Assembly: GCA_037176705.1 (NCBI GenBank)
Contig: CM073887.1
Location: forward strand, 59,419,001-59,483,000
Direction: 5' to 3'
Length of the DNA stretch: 64,000 bases
Source of the DNA: Molossus alvarezi
Lineage: Eukaryota; Chordata; Mammalia; Chiroptera; Molossidae
A program made the translations under genes and the position numbers. Below are positions 34,572 through 46,075 of the stretch, piece by piece (position 1 is the first letter of the stretch; every line of letters begins with the position of its first letter). Below the pieces are notes generated by a model. It saw nothing but the letters and a program-made list of their open reading frames with translations. It did not search any database and was not told the DNA's origin.

Positions 34572-36747
34572 GACTTCCAGTCAAGATGTCAGTGTAGCTA
34601 AACACGGTATCATGTCCTCCCACAACCACATCAAAGTTACAACTAAACTACAGAACAATCATCATTCAAAACCACCTGAAATCAAGCTAAATGGAAGTCC
34701 TACAACTACAAAATTAAAGAAGAAGCCTCATCGAGACTGGTAGTAGGGGAGGAGGCGGACAGGCTGGGCCCACACCCACATGTGGCAGATAAAAATCAGG
34801 AGGATACCTTGGCTGGGAAAGTCCTCTCTGAGGACTGAGGGGTCCCCATCCCACACCAGGCGCCTGGCTCAGTGTTCCAGTGCCAGGAAGAAAAGTCCCC
34901 ATAACTTCTGGCTGGACAAACCAGCAGAAACTGAGGCTCAGGGAGGCTGAGGTGGCTGGAGCCCCAGGCAGCACCTCTTAAAGGGCCTGCGCACAGACTT
35001 ACTCAGACTCTCTCCCTCTAAGCTTGGAGGAGAGGCAGCTGGAGGGGCACCAGAGACATACAGGAAAGAACTGAGCTGTTCAGCATTGGAGCGAGGGCTG
35101 GAGAGGGGGCTTTCTCCTGGACAGATGTGTCAGAGGCCTTTGTTTTTTTGATGAGCCCTTCCCTGGGGCAGCAGACAGCCTCCATATGTGGGACTCCAAC
35201 AACCTGGATCATACTGCTTGCCCCGCCCTGGTGATTCCCTGAGGTCCTGCCCCACCCAACTTTCAGACCCACCCAAGCTGTTGCCAGTTGCTTCACCAGA
35301 GGATTGGCCTGTCTTGGATCATGCTTCAGGTTTTCCGAAATTCTTTCAAACAAGAAGCATCTGGTCTCAGATAGCCCCAAACCTCTCATAAAGTAATACA
35401 TAGAAACAAACACAGGGAGGCAGCCAAAATGAGGAGACAAAGAAACAGGTCCCAAATGAAAGAACAGAAAAAATCTCCAGGAAAAGAACTAAGCAAAATG
35501 AACATAAGCAACCTAACAGATGCTGAGTTCAAAATACTGCTTATAAAGATGCTAAATGAACTTAGTGAGAACCTCAGTGAACTTAGTGAGGCCTCAAGAG
35601 CATAAAAAAGGACCAGTCAGAAATGAAGGATGCGCAGTAAGAAATGAAGGAGGCACTAACTGAAATAAAGAATAATTTACACAAATTCAATAGTAGAGTA
35701 GGCAAAGCCAAGAAGCAAACCATCGATTCGGAATATAAGGAAGCAAAAAACACCCAATCAGAACAGCAAAAAGAAAAAAGAATCCAAAAAAATGAGGATA
35801 GTGTAAGGAGCCTCTGAGACAACTTCAAGCATGCCAACATTCACATCTTGGGGGTGCCAGAAGGAGAAGAGAGAGAACAAGAAATAAAAAAATCAAAACC
35901 TATTTGAAACAATAATAGCAGAAAACTTCCCTAACTTGGTGAAGGAAACAGACACAAGTCCAGGAAGCACAGAGAGTCCCAAACAAGACGAACCCCAAGA
36001 GGCCCACACCAAAACACATCATCATCAAAATGCAAAAGGTTCAAGACAAAGAGAGAATCTTAAAAGCAGCAAGAGAAAAGCGGTTAGTTACCTACAAGGG
36101 AGTTGCCATAAGACTGTCAGCTGATTTCTCAAAAGAAACTTTGCAGGCCAGAAGGGAGTGGCAAGAAATATTCAGAGTGATGAAAAGCAAGAACCCACAA
36201 CCAAGATTACTCTATCCTGCAAAGCTGTCATTTAGAATCAATGGCCATATAAAGAGTTTCCCAGACAAGAAAAAACTAAAGGAGTTCATAACCACCAAAC
36301 CATTATTATATGAAATGATGAAGGGTCTTTTTGAAGAAAAAGATAAAATATATGAACAAACAAAATGTCAATGAATACATATCTATCGACAATGGAATCT
36401 ACAAACAAAATGAGCAGGCAGAACAGAAACATTCTCATAGATACAGAGAACATTTTGTTGGTTGCCAGATGGGAGGGGGTTGGGGGAATGGGTGAAAAAG
36501 GTGAAGGGATTAAGAAGAACAAATTGGTTGCTATACTGACAAACCTCAAAGAGAAGGGGGTTGGGGGAAGGAAAGAAATAAACCAAAGAACTTATATGCA
36601 TAACCAATGGACACAGACAACAGGACAACAGTGTGGGGAAAGGTGGGAGGTGGGCGGGAGTGGGAAGGAGGGGGTCAATGTGGGGAAAATGATTAACATC
36701 TGTAATACATTCAACAATAAAGATTTAAAAATAAAGAAAGAAATAAT
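34572..36747 (+). mobile_element. ORF1-only LINE-1 element (half-L1/HAL1-like), copy 2, complete
   Basis: It starts at a 5' end (GACTTCCAGTCAAGATGTCA) with a GC-richer 5' UTR to about 35400, followed by ORF1 with YPAKLSFRINGHIKSFPDKK near 36211-36270. A 3' UTR with G-rich blocks ends ACATCTGTAATACATTCAAC and AATAAAG. No endonuclease or reverse transcriptase sequence lies between ORF1 and the 3' UTR. The target duplication AAACTACAAGRGTAT is at 34557-34571 and 36748-36762. ORF1 is broken by frameshifts. Confidence 0.85.
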
Positions 36748-36762
36748 AAACTACAAGGGTAT

Positions 36763-37047
36763 CGTAATCAAAACAGCATGCCACTGGCATGAAAACAGAC
36801 AGATAGATCAATTGAATGGAATAAGGAGCCCAGAGATAAACTCACACCTATATGGTCAATTAATCTATGACAGAGGAGGCAAGAATATACAATGAAGTAA
36901 AGACAGTGTATTCAATAAAATGGTGTTGGGTTAATTGGACAGATGCATGCAAAAAACTGAAACTAGGCCACCTTCTTACCCCATATACAAAAATAAACTC
37001 AATATGGATTAAAGACTTGTATGATTAGAAACTATAAAAATCCAACA
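36763..37047 (+). mobile_element. LINE-1 ORF2 fragment, continuation
   Basis: ATCGTAATCAAAACAGCATG, GACAGAGGAGGCAAGAATAT and AAATGGTGTTGGGTTAATTG continue ORF2 from 34571. It continues again at 37236 after a SINE. Confidence 0.9.
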
Positions 37048-37235
37048 AGAGCCTGGCCAGTGTGGCTCAGTGGATTGAGCATTGTCCCATAGACTGAGAG
37101 GTCCAGGCTCGATTCCCAGTGGGGCATGCATGAGGCAACCGATCAATGTATCTTTTTCACATTGATGTTTCTATCTCTCTGTCCCTTCCTCTTTCTCTCT
37201 CTAAAAAAAAAAAAAATCAATAAAAACATATTTTT
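37048..37235 (+). mobile_element. Ves SINE subfamily, plus strand
   Basis: GCCTGGCCAGTGTGGCTCAG, a shortened middle, TTTTTCACATTGATGTTTCT, A-rich tail; inserted in L1 ORF2. Confidence 0.88.
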
Positions 37236-37533
37236 TAAAAATTCCTAGAAGAAAACATAGGTAATAAAATCTTGGACATTTCTCATAGCAATATTTTTTC
37301 TGATATATTCCTCGGGCAAGAGAAACAAAAGAAAATATAAACAAATGGGACTACTTCAAACTATAAAGTTTTTGCACAGCAAAGAAAATTATAGCAAAAT
37401 TAAAAGACAAGCTACTGAATGGGAGAAGATATTAGCCAATGATACATTCAATAAAGGATAAACATCCAAAATTTATAAAGAACTTATACAACTAAACACC
37501 AGAAAAAGAAACAACCCATTAAAAGTGGGCAGA
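37236..37533 (+). mobile_element. LINE-1 ORF2 fragment, continuation
   Basis: ATTCCTAGAAGAAAACATAG, AATGGGACTACTTCAAACTA, CAAAATTTATAAAGAACTTA: C-terminal ORF2, interrupted at 37534 by the RPSA retrocopy. Confidence 0.9.
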
Positions 37534-38542
37534 AGAGCCTTTTCCACGCTACCCAGAGAGGGTCCCATACGGCATTGTTCTTGTTCCCACGAAACTTAAA
37601 GGGAAACTTTCGCAATGTCTGGAGCCCTGGATGTCCTGCAAATGGAGGCAGATGTCCTCAAATTCCTTTCAGCAGGAACCCACTTAGGTGGCACCGACCT
37701 TGACTTCCAAATGGAACAGTACATCTATGGAAGAAAAGTGATGACATCTACATCATAAATCTGAAGAAAACCTGGGAGAAGATCCTCCTGGCAGCTCGTG
37801 CCATTGTTGCCATTGGAAACCCTGCTGATGTCAGCGTCATATCGTCCAGGAACACTGGCCAACGAGCTATGCTGAAGTTTGCTGCTGCCACTGGAGCCAC
37901 TCCCATTGCTGCCACTTCACTCCTGGAACCTTCACCAACCAGATCCAGGCAGCCTCTCGGAGCCGAGACTTCTGACCACCAGCCTCTCACAGAGGCATCT
38001 TATGTTAACCTGCCGACCACTGCTCTGTGTAACACAGGCTCTCCTCTGCGCTAGGTGGACATTGCCATCCCTGCAGCAACAACAAGGGGGCTCACTCAGG
38101 GGGTCTGATGTGGATGCTGGCCCGGGAAGTACTGCGCATGCGTGGCACCATCTCTGGTGAACACCCATGGGAGGTCATGCCTGGTCTTTACTTCTACAGA
38201 GATCCTGAAGAGATTGAAAAGGAAGAGCAGGCCGCTGCTGAAAGGCTGTGGCCAAGGAGGAATTTCAGGGTGAATGGGCTGCTCCAGCTCCCGAGTTCAC
38301 TGCTGCTCAGCTGGAGGGGGCAGACAGGTCTGAAGGCGGGCAGGTGCCCTCTGTGTCCAGTGAGCAGTTTCCTATTGAAGACTGGAGTGCTCAGCCTACC
38401 ACTGAAGACTGGTCTGTAGCCCCCACTGCTCAGGCCACTGAATGGGTAGGAACAACCACTGAGTGGTCTTAAGCTCTCCTTCCACAATCTCTGAACAGAA
38501 TGGAAATAAGGTTGACAGAAAATAAACAGTTTCCAAAAAAGG
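37534..38542 (+). pseudogene. RPSA: RPSA (40S ribosomal protein SA / laminin receptor) processed pseudogene
   Basis: An intronless copy of the RPSA mRNA including 5' UTR sequence. The ATG at 37615 begins [20 protein letters not shown]. Later blocks are [63 protein letters not shown] and [12 protein letters not shown], with a TAA at 38470. Frameshifts occur after YIYGRK and in the middle, and LRYVDIAIP reads LR-stop. It ends AATAAACAGTTTCC with a short A run. The target duplication AAAGTGGGCAGA is exact at 37522-37533 and 38543-38554, so L1 machinery inserted it in L1 ORF2. Not functional. Confidence 0.95.
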
Positions 38543-38554
38543 AAAGTGGGCAGA

Positions 38555-39453
38555 CCTGAATAGATAGTCCTCCAAAAAGGACATACAGATGGCCAATAGA
38601 CATATGAAAAGTTGCTCAACATCACTAATAATTAGAGAAATGAAAATTAAAACTACAATGAGATAGCACCTCACACCTGTCAGAATGGTTATCATCAATA
38701 AATCAACAAACAACAAGTGTTGGCAAGGATGTGAAGAAAAGGAAACTCATGCACTGTTGGTAACAATGCATATTGGCACAATCATTTTGGAAAACAGTGT
38801 GGAGGTTCCTCAAAAAATTAAAGATGGAACTGCCCTATGACCCAGGGATTCCACTTCTGGGTATATATCCAAAGAAACCCAAAGCTCTAATTAGAAAAAA
38901 TGTATGCACTCCTATGTTTATTGCAGCATTATTTACAATAGCCAAGATACAAGAGTAACCCATCAACAGACAAGTGGATAAAAAAACTGTGACACATATA
39001 CACAATGAATATTACTCTGCCATAAGTAGAATGAAATCTTACCTTTTGTGACAGCATGGATGGACCTAGAGGGTATTATGCTAAATGAAATGTCAGACAG
39101 AGAAAGATAAATACCATATGATTTCACTTATATGTGCAATCTAAAGAACAAAAAAATAAACAGAGTCACAGATACACAGAACAGAGAGACAGTTGCCAGA
39201 AGGGAGGAGGGTTGGGAGGCTGGGTGAAAAGGGTGAAGGGATTAAGTGTAAATTTATAGTTACAGAGATGTAAATTACAGCATAGGGAATATAGTCAATA
39301 ATGTTGTAATGACTATGTATGGGGCCAGGTGGGTACTTGAAATATTGGGGCGGGAGTTACTATAAGTAGATTAGATAACTACATAGTGTTATCTAATCAC
39401 TATGCTATACATCTGAAACTAATACAGAATAAAACTGAATGTAAAATGAAATT
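38555..39453 (+). mobile_element. LINE-1 3' part (ORF2 end and 3' UTR)
   Basis: Continuation of the interrupted L1: ACTACAATGAGATAGCACCT, IPLLGIYPKKPKALIRKN, WIKKL, then a 3' UTR with GGGTGAAAAGGGTGAAGGGA and CTATACATCTGAAACTAATA to about 39453. This 3' end differs from that of the L1 at 41228, so it is an older subfamily. Confidence 0.88.
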
Positions 39454-39468
39454 GAAAAATGAAGAAGT

Positions 39469-39709
39469 TGCCCTGGCTGATTTGGCTCAGTGGTTGGAGC
39501 ACTGGCATGCAGACCAGAGAGTCCCGGGTTCGGTTCCCGCTAGGAGCATGTACCGAAAAAACAAAAAAAAACACAATGAATATTTTTTTTTAATGAAAAT
39601 ATATATATATTCAGAATCATATCATTTTGGCAGTTGGTTGTCCTGCTTATGATGATATTTATTAGATAATGATACTGATGATGATGATGATGATGATAAT
39701 GATGAAAGA
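39469..39709 (+). mobile_element. Chimeric retrocopy: short Ves variant (copy 2) plus downstream sequence
   Basis: 39470-39552 is a tRNA-half-only SINE (GCCCTGGCTGATTTGGCTCA, GACCAGAGAGTCCCGG, GCTAGGAGCATGTACC), followed by an A-rich stretch. About 115 bp at 39592-39706 then match 40408-40525 almost base for base (TATTCAGAATCATATCATTT, TGTCCTGCTTATGATGATAT). The whole unit is bounded by the exact duplication GAAAAATGAAGAAGT at 39454-39468 and 39710-39724, so it was inserted as one piece. Confidence 0.85.
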
Positions 39710-39779
39710 GAAAAATGAAGAAGTCATGCAAATCCTATTCATATCCTACACTAAAATGTTGGCTTATATTTAAGTGGGG

Positions 39780-40165
39780 ATATTTTTCCTATCAAAATTA
39801 AAATCATGCCTACATACTACAGCATGGATAAACCATGAGGACATTATGTTGGTGAATGAAATAAGCCAAACACAAAAGGACAAATACTGTGTGATTCCAC
39901 TTATATGAGGTACTACAGTAGTCCAATTCAGAAAGACAGAAAGCAGAATGGTGGGTGTCAGGGACTGGGGGAGGGGTATGGGGGTTAGTGTTTAATGGGG
40001 ACAGAGTTTCAATAGGGGAAGATAAAAAACTTCTGGAGATGGATGGTGTAATAGGTGCACAACAATGTAAATGTACCTAATGCCACTGACCAAAATACTT
40101 TAAAATGGTTAAGAGGGTAAGTTTTATGCTATGTATATTTTACCATGATTTTTAAAAATATAGAA
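39780..40165 (+). mobile_element. Old LINE-1 3' UTR fragment
   Basis: ACTGTGTGATTCCACTTATA, GCAGAATGGTGGGTGTCAGG, AATGTACCTAATGCCACTGA and GTTTTATGCTATGTATATTT match an L1M-type 3' end. Confidence 0.7.
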
Positions 40166-40169
40166 CCAG

Positions 40170-40403
40170 CCCTGGCCAGTTTGGCTCAGTGATTAGAGCA
40201 ATGATCTGCTGATCAGAGTCACGGGTTCAATTCCAGTCAAGGGCACATACCTCAGTTGCAGTTCAATCCCCAGTCCTGGTTGGGGTCGTGCAGGAGGCAA
40301 CTAATCAGTGCGTCTTTCTCACATGGATGTTTCTCTCTCTCCCTCTTTCCCTCCCTTCCACTCTATCTGAAAATCAGTGGAAAAATATCCTTGGTGAGGA
40401 TTT
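40170..40403 (+). mobile_element. Ves SINE, plus strand
   Basis: GCCCTGGCCAGTTTGGCTCA, B box GGGTTCAATTCCAGT, (CT)n, TATCCTTGGTGAGGATTT. The sequence after it (40408-40525) is the segment copied in the chimeric insertion at 39469-39709. Confidence 0.93.
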
Positions 40404-40530
40404 TTTTTAATGAAAAAATGTATATATTCAGAATCATATCATTTTGGCAGTTTGTTGTCCTGCTTATGATGATATTTATTAGATAATGTTACTGCTGCTG
40501 CTGATGATGATGATGATAATGATGATGATT
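40404..40530. repeat. Duplicated segment with (GAT)n
   Basis: This segment recurs at 39592-39706 with only a few differences. It ends in a (GAT/GCT)n trinucleotide run that differs in length and composition between the copies. Confidence 0.85.
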
Positions 40531-40680
40531 CATTGTACCTTAAGCAATTATTTCTATCAGACATAATCTTAATGGTTAATTTTTTTAACAGAAAACAAAA
40601 GTAAAGGCAATATTACTCTTATACATCAGAACATAAATCACATTTAAGCACAAACATAACAAATAAACCCATTTCTCATC

Positions 40681-40910
40681 TTTTTTTTTTTTTAATCCTC
40701 ACCTGAGGACATTTTTTCATTTTTTGTTAGATAGACTGGGAGGGAGAGAAACATCGACGTGAAGGAACACATCGAGTGGCTGCCATCCGCATGACCCAAC
40801 CAGGGCCGGGGACAAACTGCAACCGAGGTACATGCTCTTAGCGGGAACCGAACCCGGGGCTCTCTGGACCACAGGTCGATTCTCTAACCGCTGAGCCAAA
40901 CCAGCCAGGG
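40681..40910 (-). mobile_element. Ves SINE, minus strand
   Basis: Near-consensus on the minus strand. The target duplication CCCATTTCTCATCTTT is at 40668-40683 and 40911-40926. Confidence 0.95.
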
Positions 40911-40971
40911 CCCATTTCTCATCTTTAACCTGTTTGTTTTCACTGGTTTCTTCCATATCAAAAGAGAATGG

Positions 40972-41215
40972 TCCTGGCCAGTTTTGCTCAGCAGTAAGAG
41001 CATCGGCCCACAGACCAGAGAGTCCCAGGTTCAGTTCCCGCTAAGGGCATGTACCTTGGTTGCAGTTTGTCTCCAGCCCCAGTTGGAGTCATGTGGGTGG
41101 CAACCAGTTGATGTGTCTCTCTCACATAGATGTTTCTCTCTCTCTTCCCCATTCTTTCTCCTTCCTGCTATATCTGAAGATAAATGCAAAAATGTCCTCG
41201 GGTGAGGATTAAAAA
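40972..41215 (+). mobile_element. Ves SINE, plus strand, at the L1 5' boundary
   Basis: GTCCTGGCCAGTTTTGCTCA to GTCCTCGGGTGAGGATTAAA. It is preceded by AAAAGAGAATGG (40960-40971) and followed by AAAAGTGAGGGATG (41217-41230), variants of the same target sequence. Confidence 0.92.
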
Positions 41216-43863
41216 AAAAGTGAGGGATGTGAAAATGGAGGCGGAGTGAATGGAAGCTACACAGATGATTTCCCAGGACCAAATGGAAATTACAACTAAA
41301 ATAAAGACAAATCCTCAGAGAAAAAGCAACAGTAAAGCAGCAGTACAGGAAGATATAACCAGGGACACTGGTAGGGTCTGTGGAGGCGCTAGAGGTGGCA
41401 GGCTGGGAACCCACAAACAGCAGCAGTCTTAGCTGTGAGCAGAGCCCTTGGGAAGCCAGGAAAGAGTGCTAAAATAGCCACAGCCACTCACCTGGGGGCT
41501 ACAGCAGAAGGAGGGCAGACTGGACTGGAACTCTGTGGGGACACCCAGGATTTGGAGGGCACTCAGAGTTTTAGCTGAGTTGAGGCCACAAAGAACAATG
41601 GCCAGTGTGCTCTTTCCCCAAGCTGTGGAGAAAAGCAGCAGTGCCTCCACCCAGAGACTCAGCCTTTCCCAGGTGAGGCAAAGAAATGCAAATTGAGGCT
41701 CATTAACAACCACATCTATCCCACTCTCTGGAAATCCTCTTATGCAGAACACCAGGGCTACATTCCAAGGCATTGAGTAACTGAGACTACTAGACTCTAG
41801 GAAAAAGCTAGAGGATAACTGAACCTTTTCTTGGCTTGCAAATCAACCCAGGAAAGTAAGACTTGACAGTGGTGTTTAACGTGGGCCCACCCAAGCTCAT
41901 CCAAACCCAGTAGAGGGAGCCACAAACAGCAGAACACCAACACCCACAAGGAAAATTTGGCAGGCTCCAAAACCCACTGAGATAGCCAAAATGGTGAAAC
42001 AAAAAAACAAATTCCAAATGAAAGAACAAGAGAACTCTACTGAAGATAAAATAAATGAAATGCAGCTAAGCAAATTATCAGAGGTACAGTTCAGAGCCAC
42101 GATCTTGAGGAAGCTCAAAAGCATGAGTTAAAACATCAACACCATGAGTAAAGATATAGAAGCATTGAAAACCAACCAAGTGGAAATGAAAAATGACAAA
42201 GCACAAATTAAGAACACATTGGAAGGACTAACCAGCAGAGTAGAGGAAGCTGATGACCAGATCAGTGAATTAGAAGACAGGGTAGAAAAAACAAACCAAT
42301 TAAAAAACAGACAGCTTAAGAGAACTGTGGGACAACCAGAAACGTAATAACATTCGCATCATAGGAGTCCCCGAGGAGGAAGAAAATGGGCAAGGGTTAG
42401 AGAATATATTTGAAGAAACAGTGACAGAACAATTTCCTAACTTGGTAAAGGAAGAAGGCATTCAAATTCAAGAAGCACAGAGAGCCCCAAGTAAGAAGAA
42501 CCCAAATAGGCCCACACAAGGACACATAGTAATTAAAATGCCAAAAATTAAAGACAAAGAGAGAATCCTAAAGGCAGCAAGACATGAGCAACAGGTCACC
42601 TACAAAGGAAATCCCATAAGGCGCTCAGTTGACTTGTCAACACAAACACTATAGGCCAGAGGAGAGTGGCATGAAGTAATCAAGGTCATGAAAAACAAGG
42701 ATCTGAATCCAAGAATACTGTATCCAGCAAGGCTATCATTCAAAATAGAAGATCAAATAAACAGCTTTCCAGACAAAAAAAGGCTAAGGGAATATATTAA
42801 CACTAAACCAGCACTGCAAGATATGCTAAAAAAGACTGCTGGAATTACTAGAAGAAATAGGAAGAAAAATAGAAACACACTAAACAAAAATGGCAATAAA
42901 TAAGTACATGTCAATCATCACCTTAAATGGGAATGGTTTGAATGCTCCAATGAAAAGACACAGAGTAGTTGACTGGATAAGAAAACATGACTCACATATA
43001 TGTTGTTTACAAGAGACCCACCTCACAAAAAAGACTCACATAGGTTGAAAGTGAAGGGATGGAAAAAAATCTTTCAAGCAAAGAGTAAGGGAAAAAAAGC
43101 CGGGGTAGCAATACTCATATCTGATAAAGCAGATTTCAAAATAAAGGCCATAACTAGAGACAAAAAAGGCAACTACATAATATAGAAAACATCTATCCAA
43201 CAGGAAGATATAACCTTGATAAACATATATGCACCCAATATAGGAGCACTAACATATATTAAAAATCTTCTGGAGGACTTCACAGGAAAATCAACAGCAA
43301 TACAATCATAACAGGGGACTTCAACACTCTGCTGACATCACTGCATAGATTTTCTAGACAAAAAATTAACGTGGAAACACAGACTCTAAATGAAGCACTA
43401 CATCAAATGGATTTAATAGAAATCTGCAGAGAACTGCACACCAAAACTACAGAATTCAAATTCTTCTCAAGTGCACATGGGACATTCTCAAAGATAGACC
43501 ACATGTTAGGACACAAACTAAGTCTCTACAAGTTCAAGAAGATTGAAATCATATCAAGCAGCTTCTCAGATTACAATGGCATGAAACTAGAAATCAACTG
43601 CAACAAGAACATGCAAAGACTTTTGAAAACATGGAGGCTAAATAGCATGTTATTGAACAATGAATGGGTTACCATGTAGATGAAGGAAGAAATTAAAACC
43701 TTCCAGGAAACCAATGAAAATGAACACACAACAACACACAATCTATGGGATGCAGCAAAAGCAGTTCTGAGAGGGAAGTTCATAGCACTACAGGCCTACC
43801 TCAAAAAGCAAGAAAAATTTCTAATAGACTATCTAACCTCACAACTTCAAGAACTAGAAAGCA

Positions 43864-44105
43864 GCCCTGGCCGGTTTGGCTCAGCGGTTGGAGCGTCGGC
43901 CTGCGGTCCTGAGGGGCCCGGGTTCGGTTCCCGCTAAGGGCACATACTTCGGTTGCAGTTTGTCCCCGGCCCTGGTTGGTCGTGCGGGTGGCAGCCACTC
44001 GATGTGTCCCTTCACGTCGATGTTTCTCTCTCTCTCTCTTCCTCTCTCTCCCTCCTGCTCTATCTGAACAAAAAATGGAAAAATGTCCTCGGGTGAGGAT
44101 TAAAA

Positions 44106-44135
<30 letters not shown>
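43864..44135 (+). mobile_element. Ves SINE, near-consensus, in L1 ORF2
   Basis: GCCCTGGCCGGTTTGGCTCA, B box GGTTCGGTTCCC, TCCTCGGGTGAGGAT and a pure A tail over 30 long. The target duplication AAGAACTAGAAAGCA is exact at 43849-43863 and 44136-44150. It looks young. Confidence 0.97.
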
Positions 44136-44142
<7 letters not shown>

Positions 44143-45752
44143 AGAAAGCAAACAAAAAGAAAACTCCAGAGAAAGTAGAAGGAAGGAAATAGTAAATATC
44201 AGAGCAGAAATAAATGACATGGAGACCAAAAAATCAATTCAAAAGATCAATGAAACAAAGAGCTGGTGTTTTGAAGGCTAAACAAGATTGATAGACCGTT
44301 AGCTAGACTCACCAAGAAACAAATAAAGAGAACCCAAATACACAAAATCAGAAATGGAAGAGTAGAAATAATAACTGACACAACAGAAATACAAATGTTA
44401 ACAGATATTATGAACAATTACACGGCAACACATTCAATAATCTAAGCAAAATGGACAAATTTCTAGAAACACATAGTGTCCCAAAACTGAACCGGGAAGA
44501 GATAGAAAGCTTGAACAGACCAATAACAACAACAAAAATTGAAGATGTAATCAAGACTCTCCCAGCAAATAAAAGTCCAGGCCCGGACAGCTTCACGGGG
44601 GAATTTTTACCGAACATTTAAAGAACTAACACCCATTCTCCTCAAACTATTTCAAAAAATTCAAGAAGGAAGACTTCCAAACTCATTCTATGAGGCCAGC
44701 GTAATTCTAATTCCAAAAAGAAAAAAATACACTACAAAGAAAAAAACTACAGGCCAATATCCCTGATGAACATAGATGCCAAAATCCAGAACAAAATCCT
44801 AGCAAATCGAATCCAGCAATATATCAAAAAAATTATTCCCCACAACCAAGTGGGATTCATCCCAGGGATGCAAGGCTGGTACAATATTTCCAATCAATAA
44901 ATGTGATACACTACATAAACAAAATGAAAGATAAAAATCATATGGTCATATTATTAGATGCTGAATGAGCATTCGAACAAATCCAGCACCCATTTCTGAT
45001 GAAAATGCTCAGCAATCTGGGAATAAAGGGATCATATCTCAACATAATAAAGGCCATGTATGAAACACCTACACCAATATCATACTCAATGGGCAAAAAT
45101 TAAACGCATTTCCCTGAAGAACAGGAACAAGACAAGGATGCCCACTTTCACCACTCTTATTAACATAGTACTAAAAGTCTTAGCCACATCAATCAGACAG
45201 GAAGAAAAAATATAAGGGATCCAAATGGGAAAGAAGGGAGTGAAACTGTCATTATTCACAGATGACATGATACTATATGTAGAAAACCTCAAAGACCCCA
45301 TCAAAAATTTACTAGACTTAATGAATGAATATGGCAAAGTAGCAGGATACCCAATTAACGTCAACAAATTGATGGCATTTTTATACACCAATGATGAACT
45401 CACGAAAAAAAAACTAAAAAAAAAAAAACATCTCATTTACCATCGCAGCAAAAAAATTAAGATACCTAGGAGTAAACTTAACCAAAGATATAAAGGACCT
45501 ATTCACAGAAAACTACAGGTCATTGAAAAAAAATAGAGGAAGATATAAAAAAGTGGAACCGCATACCTTGTTCATGGATTGGAAGAATTAACATCATTAA
45601 AATGTCCATACTACCCAAAGCAATCTACAGATTCAATGCAATCCCCATCAAAATACCAACAACATACTTCTCAGAACTAGAACAAATACTTCAAAAGTTC
45701 ATACGAAACCAATAAAGACCTCGAACAGCCACAGCAATTTTGAAAAAGAACA

Positions 45753-46075
<323 letters not shown>

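Noticed and set aside
37615..38472. Possible functional RPSA gene
   Set aside because: Intronless, flanked by a target duplication inside L1, with frameshifts and an in-frame stop: a processed pseudogene.
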